Part shown: one piece after another, positions 42,788 to 53,850 of the stretch
Numbering within the stretch: the stretch's first letter is position 1
Layout: every line of letters begins with the position of its first letter
Assembly: GCA_902806595.1 (NCBI GenBank)
Contig: CADCXC010000011.1
Span: 1,612,001 to 1,676,000, forward strand
Source: Pyrenopolyporus hunteri
Taxonomy: Eukaryota > Ascomycota > Sordariomycetes > Xylariales > Hypoxylaceae
Length of the DNA: 64,000 nt
Reading direction: 5' to 3'
Position numbers and translations under genes: made by a program
The notes under the pieces: model-generated
What the model was told of the DNA's origin: nothing
Database searches by the model: none
The model's input: only the letters and a program-made list of their open reading frames with translations

Positions 42788-45700
42788 TTAAACGCTCTCA
42801 ACATTCAATCCAGCCTTTTCAGCAATGAGATCGCAGCACGCCAAATGTCCATTCTTCTCGGCGAGCTTCATAGCTTTGCGACAATGTTTCTCCTCGAAAC
42901 CGGTCTCGCAACCCTCGAGCGAGACGGTATTCTCTTTGACCGTCCATAGGTACTCGATCATATGAAGGCGGCCGTGTTCCGCCGCTCCTTCAATCGGCCA
43001 CCGCCCGTGAACTTTGGAGGGTGGTGCGTATAAGTGTGCGCCCCGGCTCAATAGCTCGGCTGCTATGTTACAGTTTCCGCTGATCGCGGCAAATTGGAGA
43101 GCCGTTCCGCCACTGCGGACCGACGGGGCGGCGTTAACATCTGCGTCGTGCTCGAGGAGTAGCTTCACGATGTCAATGCTACCAGCCTCGGCCGCCTTTT
43201 GTAGTGGTGTGCGTTTCACGGTAGAGCCGACGGTGGCATGGACGTTAGCGCCGTAGTCTATAAACAGTTGAACGAGCTCGGGGCTTCGAGCGCCGATAGC
43301 TTGCAATAGAAGTGTGTGAGAAGATGTGCCACTGGTGACATTGTGTGCTGCCGAGATTCGTTCCGTGTTGCAGCCAGCATCTAGAAGCTTTTTGATAATG
43401 ACGAGCCCGTCGACACTATGCCCTTCGTAGTATTCGATCGCTGTACCTAGGGGAGGAAATATGATACGCTGCGACGAATCGTGTTGAACCATTACTGGTG
43501 AGTTTAGATCAATTATGCCCGACGTAAGTAGGATATCGATGTATTCTCGATTAGAGAGCCCATATTTAATAGCTTGTTGCAATGCAAGCATTCCGAACCC
43601 AAATATCCTCTTGGATTTCCTTCGATCCACGTGTTGCAAGAGCAATTGGAGGATACGAGGAGAACTTCGAATGGCCGACTTGAGGGTAAAGTCATTGGTG
43701 GCATCAGCGCCGCAAGCTAGAAGCGTTTCCACCAACGGCTCATCCCGGTTCACGATGGCGTAGGCTAGGGTTTCTTCTAAACCGCTCCTCTGGCTGGCCA
43801 GCTTCGTGCGCCAAGATGAATTTCTTGCTGAATGGAAACTCTGCGTTGTACATATTAACGATAGAGCGAGGTTGAGCAAGTCGTGATCACCAGTCTTTTG
43901 AATCTCCGAAACCAACTTCAGGGACAGTGACTCGGTTATAAAACCTCCTTCGAACATTGAAAATGAACGTCTAGCATCGCCATGACAGTTAATGATAAAA
44001 GAAGAAGCCACCATCAGGTCTTTGATTATGGATATGTCTCCCCATAGGAAAGCTTCCCTGAAAGCGTTGCTACTCACGCCGCGATACCCGATGTCCGCGT
44101 CAAGGATCGCACGCATAAGTGGGACGCTTCTTCGATTAATTGCTAACTCCAGGGGTAACTGTGAATCGTAAACACTGTCGGATTTCAGACGGGGTCCCCG
44201 ATTAACGCCCACGCCTATGTTGAGAAGTTTGAAGGCGACTTCGTCATAACCATATTTAATTGAAAGGACTAGCGCGAGCACCCTTTCCTCAGAATCCGCG
44301 TAAGAGGACCGGGTTAGGAATTTTTCAATAAGGCCCATGTCGCAGACCTCACCAGTTGCGCGCGATGCAAATTTAGATAGGTCGACCGGTTTTTTAGAAG
44401 GCGTCAAAATTATATGATTTTTCATATGATTTCGGGCAATGGCTTCTATGTCAGTTTGGCCGAGTCGGATTGAAAGTTCCAATGCCTCGCGCTTCCAGGT
44501 CTCCTGACACCAAGGAATCAATAACATGGTGAGCCTAGGGAGGCCGTTAATTACAGAGGCAATCAAGCCATCGCCAATTTCCTCGGCGTATCGTAGAAGC
44601 CAGCTTCCGCGGCACGTTTTCCGGCAGACTTCTAAGAGAGGAGGTACCATTCGTGCCGCCTCGATATCTCCCAACGAAGCCGCTATCGCTTCCAACAGTC
44701 CCATTCTGACAAGGCGTGGATATTGCTCAGGGGACGCTGCAGCAATGAATTGTCGGATAGCCTCCGGAGCCCACTGAAATGTCTTCCAAAGCTCGACGTT
44801 AACCCTCATTGGGTCACGGGCGTCGAGAGGGTAGCGCCGTAATAAGAGATCCCTAACGCCCAACCATTCTTTGGTAACTGGATGCCTTAGCTGACTGTCG
44901 TATAAACCTAGCGTATCACCTAATGGACCTGGGCGAACACGAGCGGTACGCTTAGGGTCGGCGTTCGAATTCAGCAAGATCTCTATTGATGTTAGGTTCT
45001 GGAGGCTAACCGCAAGCTCAAGCGCTGTGTACTTGACTCCATTGAAGAAGAGTACAATGCGATTCACATCGATGAGACTAGTGCTCAAGACTTGCCGTAG
45101 GATTTCATCTTCTCCTATTTCGATTGCGGCCTTGAACACAGTTTCCGCAAATGCTTTCGCGCAGTAGCGGGGTTCGACTTTCAAAAGCTGGTTTAATATA
45201 ATTTTCAACCCCTCGGTGTGAGCAAGAAATCTTAGGACTGGCCCCAAAGGAACTTTCTGCAACCCAACTGAACCATTAGCCATCGAAAAGATGAGTGCTC
45301 GAACGAAAACGGCATCGTCAGCTCCATTAATTGATGTCACTACTCGGCCACTTCCATGATCTGGTTGAGACGTGCGCCCGGGTAATAATGTGCCAAGATT
45401 TCGTAGGTCATATTCAATCCTTGGAGATCCTTTTCTCTTTTGTTGGGGATATTTCGGGGATCTTTGGGATCTTTCTAGGAGAATACGGAATTGATCTACT
45501 ACATTCTGATCTGTAGCAAGTAGGTGGCTTCCCCTATATTTCATCCCTTGCTCCACAAGCATATCAAGCTGACGCTCCAGCATATTGAAAGATAACTCGT
45601 TAAGCCAGAGAAATGGACCACTGGGGAAGTTATAGCTCGCGCGTAGATAATCCGAAAAACAGTCAAAGGAAGGACCTGGGGAGAGTCGTACATGTCCACT

Positions 45701-46475
45701 CGGCGTCGTCGCATCGTATTCCTCCCACTCCAAGTTTATTGGGGTGGGAATACTTATGAGAAATTCGTTCCAATCCTCCACTGCAGAGGTATCAATCCTA
45801 ACACGCTTGAAAGGAGATTCAATACTATGGTTAAAATTGGGAGGTGAACGGAGGACCAAGTCAGTATTCTGTCCAGTCCACTCTATTTCCTCGATATTTG
45901 GAAGTTGGTCAACAGGCGTGGAGGTCGGATGGCTGCGTAAGTCTTCTAGCTGGGGTAAAGGCGAGATTGAACCAGCATTTTCGGCTCCGGTAAACCGAAC
46001 CCAAGTACCATTTGGCTGTCGAACTTCAACAAAGGCATCTAGGGGCTCGTCGCTCCAAGCGTTATCTTCTAAACCGCCGAGACTCTCTGGCTTGCCCTTA
46101 CAATTGCGCCTAGCACGCCGAACCCTTTTCTCCGGGATATGTTTGCCGAATAGCATCACTCGACTTTCAGTACCTTGAGGCACTTTGTCCAGTATTCTAA
46201 GAATTGGTCTCCATTCGTGGACTCTTAAGTTCCGGCGTGCCTTCCAGGCTCTAAGTTGCGATTCATATTGGAAGATTCTTTAGATGCAAATTAGACAACG
46301 GAAAATTGGAATATATGAATCTCTCTTACGTCGCTTCAAATCCATAATTGTCCTTCATGGCCTTCATGATAGCTCGCAGCGGAAGATCGGTTGTCAGGAA
46401 TAGGCTCAGAATCGCATCCTTGTGAATGGCCCAAGCGCCATCGGGGATTTTGACCGTTCGAGTTGTAGAAGCCAT
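42788..46475 (-). CDS. large Clr5-domain ankyrin-repeat protein
   Basis: Two exons, 46475-46330 and 46277-42788, joined over a 52-nt intron (phase 2), give 1,211 residues. The first exon plus the start of the second form an N-terminal Clr5 domain: IPDGAWAIHKDAILSLFL, LRAIMKAMKDNYGFEAT, then YESQLRAWKARRNLRVHEW. A basic linker (EKRVRRARRNCKGK) follows. The middle is helical with degenerate repeats. The C-terminal third has clear ankyrin repeats (TPLQKAAEAGSIDIVKLLLE, GGTALQFAAISGNCNIAAEL). Clr5-ankyrin proteins are numerous in filamentous ascomycetes and mostly uncharacterised; regulatory or incompatibility-related roles are suspected. Without the small first exon the domain is missed. A MITE-like element lies 560 bp upstream of the start. 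Confidence 0.9.
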
Positions 46476-48201
46476 CGATATGGTAAGGATGGCGGAGCCC
46501 GGAGAACAAAAAACAGGTAAATAAAGCGCATAAATAGAGAGAACTACGCCTATAAACCGCGTTCTTCTCCATTGAATATAGATAGGGTCAATAGTAATCA
46601 AGGTGTATCGCGAGTTACGTAGGTATGCAATCTAATTACTTCAAGAGGGAGAAGGTATCTATTAAATAAAGTAAACGAGACGCGTCTGGTCTTACCACCG
46701 CGTACCTACGCTTGACAGGCAGGTATCAGGTTTTGCTCAGCTAGCTCAGGTTATGTCCCCCAGGGAATGGCATTAGAACCCCTCTTAATTCTACCCGTTT
46801 CCGCATTATACGTGACCAATGAGTGAGAGGGAGAGTTGCAGTTTGCAGGGGCGTAAGGCAACGAGGGCGAGGGCTGAATAGGAACTGGTAAGGTACCAAT
46901 CTACCCTGCTTACTGCAGCTCGTCTAGGTACTTCAATATGTACTCGCTTCCAATTTGTTGGGCCTCGTGAGCATTTCCTGCAGACGGAATTGCCAAGGCA
47001 TCCCTGAGCCACCGAAGGAAATGTCACTCCTTACCCTGGTCCAAATGCCCGAAACCGCCAAACCGCCAAAACCCATGCACAGTAGGTCCGCACTATATAC
47101 TATACTGTATTTTTAAGCGCTAAGGCCCCTATAATTATAGGGCACTCTAGGGCATTCAGCACATTGTTACACCGAACCAATTTGACCAATCATAATATGT
47201 TCTTATACTTCACTAATTTCAAAACTTCCAGCGCTCTATAGCCACTAAAGTATAGCGCACTTTTACAAGCCCTAAGCGACAGCGACTTCAAGCGCTATAA
47301 GACCTATATTTATAGTAAGGGGATCAAGCCTAAAAGCCCTGTAATTACAGTGGCCTTTACAGCGGCATACAGTATGTGCATACAGTGGCTAGAATATAGA
47401 AGCACTATATACGAGGGTACTATAGTAGAGCGCTAAGTGCGCTGTAATTATAGTGGACTTAGAGCTGAAGAAATACAGTATAGCGCATAGTGCGGGCCAA
47501 CTGTGTAATGGGATCATGAAACCATGAGTTTTGGCGGTTTGGCGGTTTGGGTCAAATGGCCCACCGTCCTCCTTTAATATTCCCATTCACATTACACAAA
47601 CAAACCTCGATGGAATCTCCTCACCCACACTTGGATCTTATTTGCCTAGTTATACGTAGAGAGGGCGTTTCTAATGAAATGTCCTGGGTCTTTGCTGGAG
47701 CGTTATTGGTCTAACAGCCTTATATTACGACTTGTGAATGGCTAGAACTATATCCTTCATTACCTAATGCGACATCTCTTTCTTCAGCGGGTAATACAGC
47801 TGAATTACGCAGGCTATGTCTCAAGTTACAAATGATATATTAATGTAATGGAAGGTACAATGATATCAACTTTCTGAACTATCATCTCAGGATATGACCA
47901 CGAAGAGACGCATGATATGTTCTCCACTATCAAGTCAGGTAATGGAATGGCGGTAGCAGTGTGGCCTGCACGTGTAGTATAAACATCTCAGTCTAAGAAA
48001 ACATCGGAGCTACGTGTCGAATCATATAAATACGTCGACAGGCGACGGATTAGAGAATAGCTCAATATAGTTCTAGGTAACCATCCAATTTAATTGGTAG
48101 TGTCTCCAAATCCATGCGAACCCAACACGATCCTACAGAAGATTTAGAGCAACTACGGTGTTAACACCATAAGAAGTCCACAAACTGTTAACGTTCAAAT
48201 C
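46476..48201. other. intergenic region holding a MITE-like element
   Basis: Divergent region between the Clr5-ankyrin gene and the small two-exon gene. Most of 47037-47563 is an inverted-repeat element; the remaining sequence shows no gene. Confidence 0.6.
47037..47563. mobile_element. MITE-like non-autonomous DNA element with long terminal inverted repeats
   Basis: The first 41 nt (47037-47077) and the reverse complement of the last 41 nt (47523-47563) share AAACCGCCAAACCGCCAAAA and flanking bases with few mismatches. Similarity continues inward for about 70 nt (CCGCACTAT, CTATACTGTATTT, CTATAATTA blocks), so each arm is about 110 nt. The 300-nt interior has many GCGCTATA/TATAGCGC and TATAATTATA motifs and no coding frame. 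No clear target-site duplication is visible. The superfamily cannot be assigned. Confidence 0.8.
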
Positions 48202-48496
48202 ATGGCGCCATCTACGAACAATACTGCTGCCCGGTCTTCGGGTGGACCAGTCAAGTACTTGCCATGATGTTCCACTACTAAGATATACTTCAAGCTGACC
48301 TATTAGTAGCAAGACTGGGGACGGCCCATCCTACATGCTCGAGGAGTTCCTCCGCACTGGTCCAACTATTTCCGATAGGCTCTCCGGTGTAGCCGGGTAT
48401 GGGGAGAGTAAAAAGGATAAGAAGGAATATTATTTGAATAAAGCGGAAAAGGCGTTATCTAATTTTGAGGATAAATGGCGGAGTGCGAGCAAATAA
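48202..48496 (+). CDS. small two-exon gene, 80 residues, conserved-looking
   Basis: Exon 48202-48254 and exon 48307-48496 join in phase 2 across a 52-nt intron (GTACTT...TTAG) and give MAPSTNNTAARSSGGPV then NSKTGDGPSYMLEEFLRTGP and a Lys/Glu-rich helical tail (YYLNKAEKALSNFEDKW). The composition of the second exon is plainly coding-like, although it is too short for common ORF cut-offs. The acceptor is a tandem TAGTAG; using either AG keeps the frame and adds or removes one serine. There is no signal peptide or membrane segment. I do not recognise a named domain. It converges on the subtilase gene with 172 nt between the stops. Confidence 0.65.
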
Positions 48497-48668
48497 GTCA
48501 CGTTCACCTTCTGTCGAGAGGGGGTTTAATCTTAGGCATGTGGTTTGAATACGACGGCAAATGATCAGCGTCCGCTATAGAATTGTGGTGGTGCGCTCTG
48601 AGATTACGGAGGGCTTAGGTCTACGTTCCGATTAATCGTATTCCGAGTTCGTCGACACCGGTGTATGT

Positions 48669-51512
48669 TCAGGGGGAATTCACAGGCCCATCCACAAATC
48701 GAATAACACCCGAGAGCCACGTCTCGTGATCCTCAAGAGAATTCAGATCGCCTCCCCATCGTAGCACACTAGCAAGCCATCGGTAATCACCCGGAACCAG
48801 TGAGTATTCAGTGCCGTTGGGTAGAGTTGCCGCGAGTCCAGTCCCTTGGGGCCAATTAAAAGTGGACGGAGATAGCAGATCGGTAGAGTTAACTAGAGTG
48901 CCATAAGACGGCAAACCATATACAGTTGTAGGCGGCACCATGTCCGAGGGGCGATATTCATGTGCCTCAGCAGGATCGAAACCGTAAAGATTAGGCGTAA
49001 TGCTAATATTCGCGGGTACAATATCTATGCGGTATCCGCGGGTGAACTGGTCGCGACCGATTAGCGAGCGGTATAACATGGACGAGTTGACTTCGAGCAA
49101 CCCTCTATTGATCACCCAACCCTCGGGGAACTTATAAGACAGCTGCGGCTGCACGTTTGTACTCGTGTTCACGACGTGAAAGTATCTGGCATTGTATAAA
49201 GAGTACGGCGGGCCGGAGTACGGCAAGCTGAACTCTTCATCCTGGCTAGCCACTTTAATGAAACCACCAAACACAGGAAGGCGGTCTGGCTTAACGTCTG
49301 AACCAGGGGGTATGATATTAAAAGAGATGACAGTCGACTCTCCTGGTGCTACTTCAACCGCTGGTGATTCGAATTCTGCGGATCCGTATATCGGGAGCTG
49401 GTTCTCCTGCGAAAAGTGGGGGTTATTGGGCGGGTTCGGTTCCGAATAGGGGGCGCCTTTGTGGGATAGCGCATAATTCTTAGGTGATTTGGAACGGTTC
49501 TCGATGGTAATATTTACTTTTCCAAACGTAGTGCGAGTATTATCAGTCACTAGAAGCTGCCCTGGGGCTACGCGACTTTGGAATGTGATCGCGTTATAAG
49601 CGTTGACCAAGCCGGCGCCTTGCTGAAATGTCCCCGAAAGCATGGTGTCATTATATACCCAATTCACTGGGCTCGAGGTCGACTGTAGGAGTGATAAAAT
49701 CTCAGTTATAGAGAGATCGGGGAATTGAGACTTGACCAGGGCGTAACAACCGCTAATGAACGGGGCAGCCATAGATGTTCCTGATAGAATAGAGTAGTAA
49801 CCTCGTTCCCCAAGAGGCCAAGTCGAAAGAATTTCTCCTCCAGGCGCTGAGATTTGAGGTTTCAGATCATAGCTCAAATAGCCTGGCCCGAACCCGGAAT
49901 AATAGTCCATTTTCCCGCCAGCAACCTGTGGCAGACTAGAATACGAAGAGTCATTAAAAAATAATTTATAATGTCCAGACCCAGTAGCATTCATGTTTGC
50001 TTTGAGCACCGTACTATCGTTAAAGCCCAAAGCTAGGTACTGCACGGTACCATCGCCAAGGCTACCCGCCGATGGTATCTCGTACGCTACTGCATAGGGG
50101 TCTGACATATTCGTATAAAGTCCCATGATATAAGGTATATTGCCCTTCGAGCAGCAACTTCTAGCGCCAATGTCTCGGCAAGTGTCGGTAATTGGAAATG
50201 CGACGATGGTTGTGTTAAGCTTTCCTTGACCCCCCAAGAACGAAAAGACTTCATCCCAGGTGTCAGAGCCCGAGCAACCATCGTCAAGCAAATAAACCTC
50301 TAAGCCATCCGGGAACTCAATAGGCCATAATGAAGCGTATGACATGGTAGAACCGCGGGAGTCTGTGAGGGAATAGACGAGGGGGAAGTTCTTGTTCGCA
50401 ACTGCGCCAACAGATATAACAGTCGGCAATTCCGCTGGGGATGATGTGTGGTATAGCTGAGGCTCGTATTTGCTGCCAGATCCTGTATTTCCTTGGGAAA
50501 CGATAACCGCGATCCCTGCGTTCATAAGCCGAGCGGCAACTTTGGTTAGCGGGTCAGCCCCGTCTTGCCACGACTCTCTAATGCTTAGCGACATGCTTAT
50601 GATATCGACACCGTCGGCTTGCGCTCGTAACATCGCCGCCATGACTCGGTCAGTAGAGCCGCCGTTGGTCGAACAGTCAAAGACCCTATACATATACAGG
50701 GTCGCTTCAGGGGCAACACCTGAGATGTTCAACGTCCCGCTTCCTTCCAGAAGCGGAACCATGCCGACAATTCCTGTACCGTACTTTAGCGCGTATCATG
50801 CGCAGATGATATCCTGGGTCATCTTACCTGCGACATGAGTACCATGCCCTCCACCATAACACGTGGCGAGGGGATCATCGCTTTCGACCGCCGTCCCATT
50901 ATCGGTTAGCCAAGCCCAGCCACCGGCAACCTTAAAGCCCGGGCCGAACCCGCCTCCCAAGGCCGGGTGTCGATAGTCAACGCCGGTATCAATAATACCT
51001 ACCTTGACATCTTTGCCTTTGATACCAAGCTGGTGTAGTTTATCTACTCCAGCCATTTCTAGACTTGAAGCGAGGTTACCGTCCGATTTTGGTGATATCG
51101 CTGGCATTGACGGAGGATCCGCATATGATTGAAAGGGGTTGCCGATAATAGGAATGCCGTCCGGGAATTTGGGATCCGATAAGAACATCTCGTAGACAGG
51201 GCTCACTGATATAACACCAGGAATGTCGACGAGCTGGGCTGAGGCGGCATCAGAGCTGCCGTGCCCAGTAACCCGAATTGACAAGCCAACGAATGTACCT
51301 TGGGAGCGATATTCATGTGCGACATCGTATTCAAAAGGCAATCCCGCCGCGCGCTTATGGAACTCAGCATGTTGATCCACGCGACCCGGGTAAATGCTAT
51401 CTCCCTCCACGTTATGGGCCAATTCAATAATAAAAGCCCCATCGATAGGCTTAGAGGAACTGATGGCCGAAGCCAACTTTAACAGATAACAAAGTTCAAA
51501 AACCCGCAACAT
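48669..51512 (-). CDS. secreted subtilisin-like serine protease (S8, PA and Fn3-like domains)
   Basis: Two exons (51512-50828, 50773-48669) with a 54-nt intron that restores THVAGIVGMVP; 929 residues. A signal peptide (about 1-16) precedes an inhibitor-like propeptide (GAFIIELAHNVEGD). The catalytic triad is D175 (VGIIDTGVDY), H223 (GGHGTHVAG) and S562 (LSGTSMAAP), with the oxyanion Asn at 324 (SQGNTG). A protease-associated insert with several cysteines (CSGSDTWDEV, RSCCSK) lies between His and Ser. The C-terminal third (TTFGKVNITIENRSKSPKNY) is an Fn3-like domain as in Vpr/C5a-peptidase-type subtilases. It is an extracellular endoprotease, probably for nutrient or host protein breakdown. 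The intron separates the His and Asn regions. Confidence 0.94.
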
Positions 51513-52476
51513 GGTGAAACCTGAATGACTTGAGGTTCTGTTGTTGTAAACGTTCAGTAATATGAGCCGTCACAGTGGTGGATTTATAATCACGAGTGTC
51601 ACTTTAGCCTATATCCTAGCATACATTGAAGTCAACCTTGGACATTCTTCTAATCCACACTCTCCACCTACGCTTAATATCCCAGATGGGCTTTGAAAAA
51701 GGGCTGTGGATAACGCTCTCTATAGTAACGTTAGTCAGCTTCCATTCCCGAAACGATAGCTTGACTTGAATGACATAAGATGCCGAGGTGTGAACCAAAC
51801 AACGAAGTTGAGGACAGAAATTCTATGAGTGTAGAAATTTCTAACAACAACACACCAAGAATCCCCTTCGGGTACGTATCTAAACGCAGGTGATATGAGG
51901 GTGATCTTATAGGATAGTTCTACTATCGATATATCGAGGTAGGTATAATCTCCGTCTCTGTTAAAATAACCTCCCACTCTTTACCCTCCCGGGATTCTTT
52001 TTAGAAGATTGAATAGAATAAGCGCAATGATGAAGTTACGGTGTACATATTAAACTAAGAGAAATAGAGCTGAAGTAGTAGTTCGTAACTGTTGCTGAAA
52101 AGACGGTACCTAGCAAGTTTCCAATACGAGCACCCTATCTCACGTTCTTTACCAGAAGAACCAAAGCATTACGAAAAACAAAGAAAACGATACCGAACAT
52201 GTAAGTCCTTGCTAGTGGATAATATAATTGTTTTTAACATAAGGCCCAAGTGTTTTAAAACTAAGGGGTCAAAATAACAGTCTCATTGTTCTATATTCCT
52301 AATAGGGGTTATAAGAGGGCAAACTGGAATAGGCCAACTCTTTTATTTCTTGAACCATTCTTGTTCGAGGAGGTAATTCGGTTTGATTACTAAACCGGGA
52401 TAGCTTCCTGCGTACCTCTCCCTATCTAACCACAAGATCTGATAGTTTCAAGTTTCAAACTGTACGAATTCTAAGG
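51513..52476. other. divergent intergenic region
   Basis: Upstream of the subtilase (minus) and the proline-rich gene (plus). It is AT-rich, and no gene is recognised. Confidence 0.55.
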
Positions 52477-53850
52477 ATGTCGATCCAAGGTAGTACTGTT
52501 GCAGCCGAATCGGGAATTTTCCATTTAAGCCGTACCTCCTTTCCTATTAACATCGGACAATATCCACCTTACCGCTCCGGGCTCGATATTAGGGGTGATT
52601 CAGACCCTCTCGGCCCCGATGATGCTGCTATCCATGGACCTCTAAAACGTTCTCATCAGTCGATTCCTAAAATCCAGGCCGCGGCCCCGGAAACACGCGC
52701 AGCGACCCCCGATATCTACTCTGCGATTCCTAAACCCGTCTCTCAGATACCCATTTCAATAACTCGGATTCCTAAACCCGCCAGTTCGATTCCTGCATCC
52801 ACCAACCCGATCCTCGCGCCCATCACTCTGGATTCCCTATCCGTCAGCTCAATTCCCGCACCCACCAAGCCAACTTTTACACCCCCATCTGACGGTTCGA
52901 TTCCTGAACTTGCTAATCTGGTTGATGGACAGGATCGTGACGACATTGGGTACGGGTCAGTTCCTCAGTCGATCGATTCTTTCTATAACCAAGCCACGCC
53001 GTCCGTCTCCTCCTACTTCACCCAGTCCTCCCAGTACGGAGACTCTGGGGACTCGACTTACGGGGGTGAGGCGTTTGGCAGGCTCTTCACGAACGGTGCC
53101 ATCTCCGCTAAGGGTGTCCTATTCGATATTCAAAAGATAGGTAATGTGATCTTTAACCACTATGGCAACTGCAATGACCGTCATGATCGCTGCGGCTGTA
53201 TCAGGGCCCCCGTGTGCGACCCTTCCCCTCGCCCCTGCGACCCTTGCGTCTGCCGCTGCCGCTGCTGTGGTCATGACCGCTGCCGTGACGCTAGGCCCTG
53301 GCCCTGTCCCCCGCCACCGCCCCCAGCCGACTTGACGGCTGTGTCGATGGTCGGTAACTACCAGCCAAACAGTTCCTCGAGCGAAAGATCTGTCGCACAT
53401 CTACCGCCACCCAAGCGGAGGCGGGTTCGGGCCCCCGTAACCGAGGCACAGCCCCTCACTCAGGCGGCTCTCGGTCACCACACGGACACTATTCACAATG
53501 TCGAAGCGTCCGCGCAAATTGGATTAGGAGAGCTATCGGCAAATGAACAAAACCAGACGGCTTCTCTATACGAAATGCCTGTTCCAGACGAGGTGCCTAT
53601 TCAAAACCAGGCGGTTGTTCAAGAAGAGACGGTCGTTCAAAACGAGACGGTCGTTCCGGAATTAGCTCTTAACACGGTCCACGTCCCTCCGGGAGAGATG
53701 CCCAGGACGGTCTTTCAGGAAGCAACCGCAGCACTTACGGGGCCAACGCCTCTGGGATATGAGCAGAACACGACGAATGGGCCAGAATGGGCTATTAACT
53801 CGAGCCGCATCCCCTTGAACAGAGTAACCGTTCACGTTCATAATCCTTAA
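52477..53850 (+). CDS. hypothetical proline-rich protein with a central cysteine cluster
   Basis: Uninterrupted 457-residue frame from ATG. The N-terminal third has degenerate Ile-Pro-x-Pro units (IPKPVSQIPI, IPKPASSIPA, SSIPAPTKP). The centre has 14 or so cysteines in about 50 residues with Arg, His and Asp (CNDRHDRCGC, CDPCVCRCRCCGHDRC) followed by PWPCPPPPPP. The C-terminal part has short repeats (VVQEETVVQNETVVPE). No signal peptide is evident. The cysteine cluster could bind metal, but no known finger spacing is seen. The family is not recognised. Low-complexity composition leaves some doubt that every part is translated, but the long open frame supports a gene. Confidence 0.6.
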   Translation: MSIQGSTVAAESGIFHLSRTSFPINIGQYPPYRSGLDIRGDSDPLGPDDAAIHGPLKRSHQSIPKIQAAAPETRAATPDIYSAIPKPVSQIPISITRIPKPASSIPASTNPILAPITLDSLSVSSIPAPTKPTFTPPSDGSIPELANLVDGQDRDDIGYGSVPQSIDSFYNQATPSVSSYFTQSSQYGDSGDSTYGGEAFGRLFTNGAISAKGVLFDIQKIGNVIFNHYGNCNDRHDRCGCIRAPVCDPSPRPCDPCVCRCRCCGHDRCRDARPWPCPPPPPPADLTAVSMVGNYQPNSSSSERSVAHLPPPKRRRVRAPVTEAQPLTQAALGHHTDTIHNVEASAQIGLGELSANEQNQTASLYEMPVPDEVPIQNQAVVQEETVVQNETVVPELALNTVHVPPGEMPRTVFQEATAALTGPTPLGYEQNTTNGPEWAINSSRIPLNRVTVHVHNP

